From CAYOVG01 sp964407285 (lineage in GTDB: Bacteria; Desulfobacterota; Syntrophobacteria; Syntrophobacterales; Syntrophobacteraceae), in NCBI GenBank assembly GCA_964407285.1, contig CAYOVG010000316.1, positions 1 to 8,221 on the forward strand: a stretch of DNA of 8,221 bases, read 5' to 3'. A program made the translations under genes and the position numbers. Each line of letters starts with the position of its first letter. The first letter of the stretch is position 1. Below are positions 5,752 through 8,221 of this stretch, one piece after another. Under the pieces are notes generated by a model. The model saw only the letters and a list, made by a program, of their open reading frames with translations, had not been told where the DNA came from and ran no database searches.

Positions 5752-7047
5752 TCATTCCCGTTCCCGAGGATGCCAGCGGGCCATGTGGGCTGCATGCGTC
5801 TCGAGGTAGGCTCCAGGCTTGAAGAAGCGGTCGTAGAACTCCAGGTCCAGGTGGTGCGCCTGCATGTAGGTAATGAGGAAGATCGACGGGACGGTCCCCG
5901 GAAATTTGCCGAAAACGTCGAAAATGTACTGAGCCTGCAGCGCCACGCATTCGCGGAACGTTTCATCGTGCACCTGGGCTGCCGACCGGACCATGGGCGA
6001 GTCTTTCCAGGGTCCGGGGGTGTCGGGATGAAAGGGGCCGCCCGGTCCGAATTTCCTCCTGCAAAGAGCTTCGACGGCGGCGCGCATGTCCGGGTAGTGG
6101 GGAGGGCAGAACCCTTCCATAACGCCGTCGAGTCCCGTGGGGTTGGGGTACGGCCACCGCTCGTCGGCGTCGTAACGAAAGCCCAGGCCGGGAACATCCG
6201 GATCGCCGCTTGCGCCGAGAACGGCGAAAGGGTCCAGGCCGTTGAACATCCAGCCCCCGAGCCCCATCGCCTGGAGCATGAGCGCGCCGGCGTAGCAACT
6301 CGTGGAGAGTTCCGCCGTCAGTTCCGCCATGGACCACTGTTCCACGAAGGTCAACGGCCAGGTGTTGTCTACATCCACGATTCCTTTGAACCGCTCGATC
6401 CCCGGCACCGGCCTCCTGTTGATGTCGTCCGTGACCACAAGTCCGTTTTGCAGCATATAGCAAAGATTTAGAAGAACGTGCTGGGCGAGGTCCCCCACGG
6501 GAATCACCAGCAGCGTTCCGGGATGGTTGACCACCCAGGTGTTGTGAGGTTCGGTGTAGGGGACTTCCGGCGGAATTCCGAGACGTCCGTCCTTCATTTT
6601 ACGAATGTGGCGCTTCAGGGCGGATAGGAGTTCCCCGACATCGAGGGAACCGTCCGGGTTGCGGTCGGCAAAAGCAGGCGCGTCTCGAGCATCGAGCACG
6701 TAGAGACCGTCATCGTCGGTAAAAAACGTCATGCTGGTGTGAAAACACGCCGCGGACGGGAAGGTCCGCCCTCCGGCGGACCCGGCGTAATTGGACAGGT
6801 GTGGAGCGTACCTCTTCGCCCTGAAGATCATGTGATGAGTGCTCGTATTCCCGCCGCAGGCCATAACCACGAGCAGTTTTTCCAGTTCGGAAAGGGGCGT
6901 GATTTCATGCCGGGATTTGTGCGCAAACACCCCGTCCGGGATTTCCGCGCCCATGAAGAAACGGCGTGAACGCCGTCCCAGAAGGCTTTCCATGAGACCA
7001 AACGACAACATGTCTTCGAATCCCGGCGGGACCGTTGGGTTTTCCAT
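5752..7047 (-). CDS. Nitroreductase/SagB-like flavoprotein with an EF-hand-like loop
   Basis: A 431-residue protein of unknown substrate. Nitroreductase-fold signs: GRRSRRF at 24-30 (the FMN-phosphate RRS motif), PLSELEKLL at 51-59, then GGRTFPSA at 92-99, as in SagB-type oxidases. A later AELSTSCYAGALMLQAMGLGGWM (245-267) resembles the nitroreductase AA-xNMLLAAxALGLG helix. Residues 128-139 (DRNPDGSLDVGE) match an EF-hand calcium loop at every ligand position. Residues about 274-431 are an extra C-terminal part (FPGTVPSIFL...HHLDLEFYDRFF) unlike ordinary nitroreductases, which are about 200 residues. No signal peptide or membrane segment. The start at 7047 has GAGGAG with a six-base spacer. 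The frame is open back to 7260 only because it runs through a heptamer array. It is convergent with the CoA-transferase and transcribed alone. The fold call is moderate; FMN use and calcium binding are inferred. Confidence 0.6.
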   Translation of the reverse strand: MENPTVPPGFEDMLSFGLMESLLGRRSRRFFMGAEIPDGVFAHKSRHEITPLSELEKLLVVMACGGNTSTHHMIFRAKRYAPHLSNYAGSAGGRTFPSAACFHTSMTFFTDDDGLYVLDARDAPAFADRNPDGSLDVGELLSALKRHIRKMKDGRLGIPPEVPYTEPHNTWVVNHPGTLLVIPVGDLAQHVLLNLCYMLQNGLVVTDDINRRPVPGIERFKGIVDVDNTWPLTFVEQWSMAELTAELSTSCYAGALMLQAMGLGGWMFNGLDPFAVLGASGDPDVPGLGFRYDADERWPYPNPTGLDGVMEGFCPPHYPDMRAAVEALCRRKFGPGGPFHPDTPGPWKDSPMVRSAAQVHDETFRECVALQAQYIFDVFGKFPGTVPSIFLITYMQAHHLDLEFYDRFFKPGAYLETHAAHMARWHPRERE

Positions 7048-7073
7048 GTGTATCTCCTCGGGCATTGGGGGGT

Positions 7074-7129
7074 CGGGTTGGGGGTTACGGGTTGCGGGTT
7101 GCGGGTTTCGGGTTTCGGGTTGCGGGTTA
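7074..7129. repeat. Heptamer tandem array, eight units of CGGGTTN
   Basis: Eight contiguous 7-base units: CGGGTTG four times, CGGGTTT twice, CGGGTTA once, and one unit GGGGTTA. It ends 15 bases from the ribosome site of the minus-strand flavoprotein gene, so it lies in that gene's leader or promoter. The G-rich strand is the plus strand; G3 tracts with four-base loops make it a quadruplex candidate. Confidence 0.9.
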
Positions 7130-7130
7130 C

Positions 7131-7504
7131 CCGCCATGAGACGCGGTTTACGACGTGTCTGCAACTCACCTGTCGTGCCTCTCAAGCGGAAGTTATTCAC
7201 CGCGGTTTTTGCGATCAAGACCACGGAAGCGGGGAGACGGAGCTCTACGAATTCCCTCACAGGAATGTGGGAACGAGAAGAAGCCCCTTGTGGGCGCCTG
7301 TGGGCTTACTCGTTCCCACATTCCTGCGTGTGATCCCCTGCAATCGTCCATCCCGGTCGACAAAAAAGTTGCCGCAAGGCGCGCACATTCAGCGGAAAGG
7401 GATTATCTTTACTGCGATTGACGATCTTTGTATCGCACGGCCCGGAGACAGCGCCGCAACAGGCGATCTTTCAACGGAGACGATTCGAGAAAGCGGGGGA
7501 AAAC
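7131..7504. other. Divergent intergenic region upstream of the cytochrome b gene
   Basis: About 370 bases between the flavoprotein gene's repeat-filled leader and the plus-strand cytochrome b gene. It holds the inverted-repeat element at 7260-7326. I found no convincing gene. The segment 7385-7440 contains TTTACT and TTGACG words but no good -35/-10 pair; the promoter of the cytochrome b gene is probably here but cannot be placed. Confidence 0.5.
7260..7326. repeat. Long inverted-repeat (REP/MITE-like) element
   Basis: An 18-base arm CAGGAATGTGGGAACGAG (7260-7277) is perfectly complementary to 7309-7326. Inside, AAGCCC (7281-7286) pairs with GGGCTT (7302-7307), so nearly the whole 67 bases fold into one hairpin. 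The GTGGGAACGAG core resembles a dispersed bacterial repeat often read through as GAWERE or SVGTR peptides. No transposase is encoded, so a non-autonomous element is likely. Confidence 0.75.
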
Positions 7505-8161
7505 ATGCCGGACAATACTCTTTCCGCATCCGCTCGGCGGGGCCTGTGGGGCGAGGGCCTTCTGGACGTGGCGCAGATGTTCACCGGAATCGCTCTCATC
7601 GCGTTCATGTGGGCCCACATGATCCTCGTGGCCAGCGTCAACTTCGGCAGCGCCGCCATGAACGCCATCGCCCACTTCATGGAAGTCACCTACCTGGCCC
7701 AGGTGGGCAGTCCCGTCATTGCCCTCATCTTTCTCGTTCATTTCATTCTGACCGCCCGTAAGCTGCCGGTGCGCGCCCGCGAGCAGCAGAGCATCTGGCG
7801 GCACAGCCTCAGCCTCCACCATGGCGATACATGGCTCTGGATCATCCAGGCGACGACGGCCATGGCGATTCTCATTATGGGGTGCGTCCACATGTGGGTC
7901 GTGCTGACGGACCTGCCCATCACCGCCGCCAAGAGCGCGGCCCGCATCCAGAACGGATGGTGGCTGCTCTTCTACTTCATTCTGCTTCCGCTGGTGGAGC
8001 TCCACGTGGGAATCGGGTTCTACCGCATCGGCGTCAAATGGGGATGGATCACCATCGACAACCGTAATTACTTCAAAGGGCTGGAACGAAAGATCATCTG
8101 GGTGTTCCTGGTCATCGGGGTGGTTACGCTGTTCACTTTCTATTTCATCATCAAACCATGA
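7505..8161 (+). CDS. Fumarate reductase/succinate dehydrogenase cytochrome b subunit (diheme, Wolinella type)
   Basis: A 218-residue membrane anchor with five hydrophobic segments (about 22-45, 65-85, 110-134, 152-175, 197-216). It binds two hemes b and passes electrons between a menaquinone pool and the flavoprotein/iron-sulfur subunits. Four histidines, H38, H79, H129 and H167, have spacings of 41, 50 and 38, close to the heme ligands of Wolinella succinogenes FrdC (H44, H93, H143, H182). E165, two residues before H167, occupies the place of Wolinella Glu-C180, the key residue of the transmembrane E-pathway. The start at 7505 has GGGGGA just upstream (four-base spacer). The flavoprotein and iron-sulfur genes usually follow and may lie beyond the right edge, after the repeat array at 8173. 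Direction (fumarate reduction or succinate oxidation) cannot be told from this subunit. Confidence 0.93.
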   Translation: MPDNTLSASARRGLWGEGLLDVAQMFTGIALIAFMWAHMILVASVNFGSAAMNAIAHFMEVTYLAQVGSPVIALIFLVHFILTARKLPVRAREQQSIWRHSLSLHHGDTWLWIIQATTAMAILIMGCVHMWVVLTDLPITAAKSAARIQNGWWLLFYFILLPLVELHVGIGFYRIGVKWGWITIDNRNYFKGLERKIIWVFLVIGVVTLFTFYFIIKP

Positions 8162-8172
8162 GAGGCGCACCC

Positions 8173-8221
8173 GCAACCCGCAACCCGCAACCCGCAACCC
8201 GCAACCCGTAACCCGCAACCC
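8173..8221. repeat. Heptamer tandem array, seven units of GCAACCC, truncated by window edge
   Basis: Seven 7-base units, six GCAACCC and one GTAACCC, begin 11 bases after the cytochrome b stop and continue to the last base of the window. The motif is the reverse complement of the array at 7074-7129 and even includes the same A-type variant. The G-rich strand is here the minus strand. The true length is unknown. Confidence 0.92.

Noticed and set aside
5674..6471. 265-codon plus-strand frame opposite the flavoprotein gene
   Set aside because: It begins in the octamer array and is antisense to a gene with clear motifs and a proper ribosome site; no domain is recognisable.
7048..7260. N-terminal extension of the flavoprotein (71 further codons)
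   Set aside because: It would translate the heptamer array into NPQPATR-type repeats and lacks a ribosome site, whereas the start at 7047 has GAGGAG at ideal spacing.
7409..8218. 269-codon minus-strand frame opposite the cytochrome b gene
   Set aside because: It begins in the heptamer array, is His/Asp-rich and lies opposite a five-helix membrane protein with conserved heme ligands.

Overview
The window looks like chromosomal DNA from a GC-rich, anaerobic or facultatively anaerobic Gram-negative bacterium, most plausibly a deltaproteobacterium (Desulfobacterota) of the Syntrophobacter/sulfate-reducer kind. This is inferred from a Cat1/AarC-type succinyl-CoA:acetate CoA-transferase, a Wolinella-type diheme fumarate reductase/succinate dehydrogenase membrane anchor, an MsrA-MsrB fusion, a YkgJ-type cysteine-cluster protein, and intergenic spaces filled with REP-like hairpins and G/C-skewed 7- and 8-base tandem repeats. 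No rRNA, tRNA, transposase, phage gene or CRISPR array was seen.

Layout from left to right: the N-terminal 147 codons of the ribosome-assembly GTPase Der run off the left edge (minus strand). A roughly 600-base gap holds a candidate der promoter and a REP-like hairpin. An orphan PqqD-family (RRE-fold) protein follows (minus), then about 500 bases of non-coding DNA with decayed heptamers. The YkgJ-type protein (minus) and the msrAB fusion (plus) are divergent, and the interval between them holds a good sigma70-type promoter for the minus-strand gene. After msrAB comes a perfect 30-bp palindrome, then the CoA-transferase (plus). It converges on a 431-residue nitroreductase-like flavoprotein (minus), with a seven-unit octamer array between the two stop codons. 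Upstream of the flavoprotein lie an eight-unit heptamer array and a large inverted-repeat element. Then the fumarate reductase/succinate dehydrogenase cytochrome b gene (plus) begins, and its 3' side runs into a second heptamer array of opposite orientation at the right edge.

Functionally, the CoA-transferase (acetate + succinyl-CoA = acetyl-CoA + succinate) and the succinate/fumarate:menaquinone oxidoreductase anchor meet at succinate, which fits an anaerobe running an acetate- or propionate-linked TCA segment. MsrAB is an oxidative-damage repair enzyme. The other genes look like unrelated single transcription units.

No clear new multi-gene defence or biosynthetic system is visible. The points most worth a second look are the nitroreductase-like protein with a textbook EF-hand calcium loop, the three G3-periodic tandem arrays (two unit lengths, all with quadruplex potential), the perfect palindrome between msrAB and the CoA-transferase, and the orphan PqqD-like protein.
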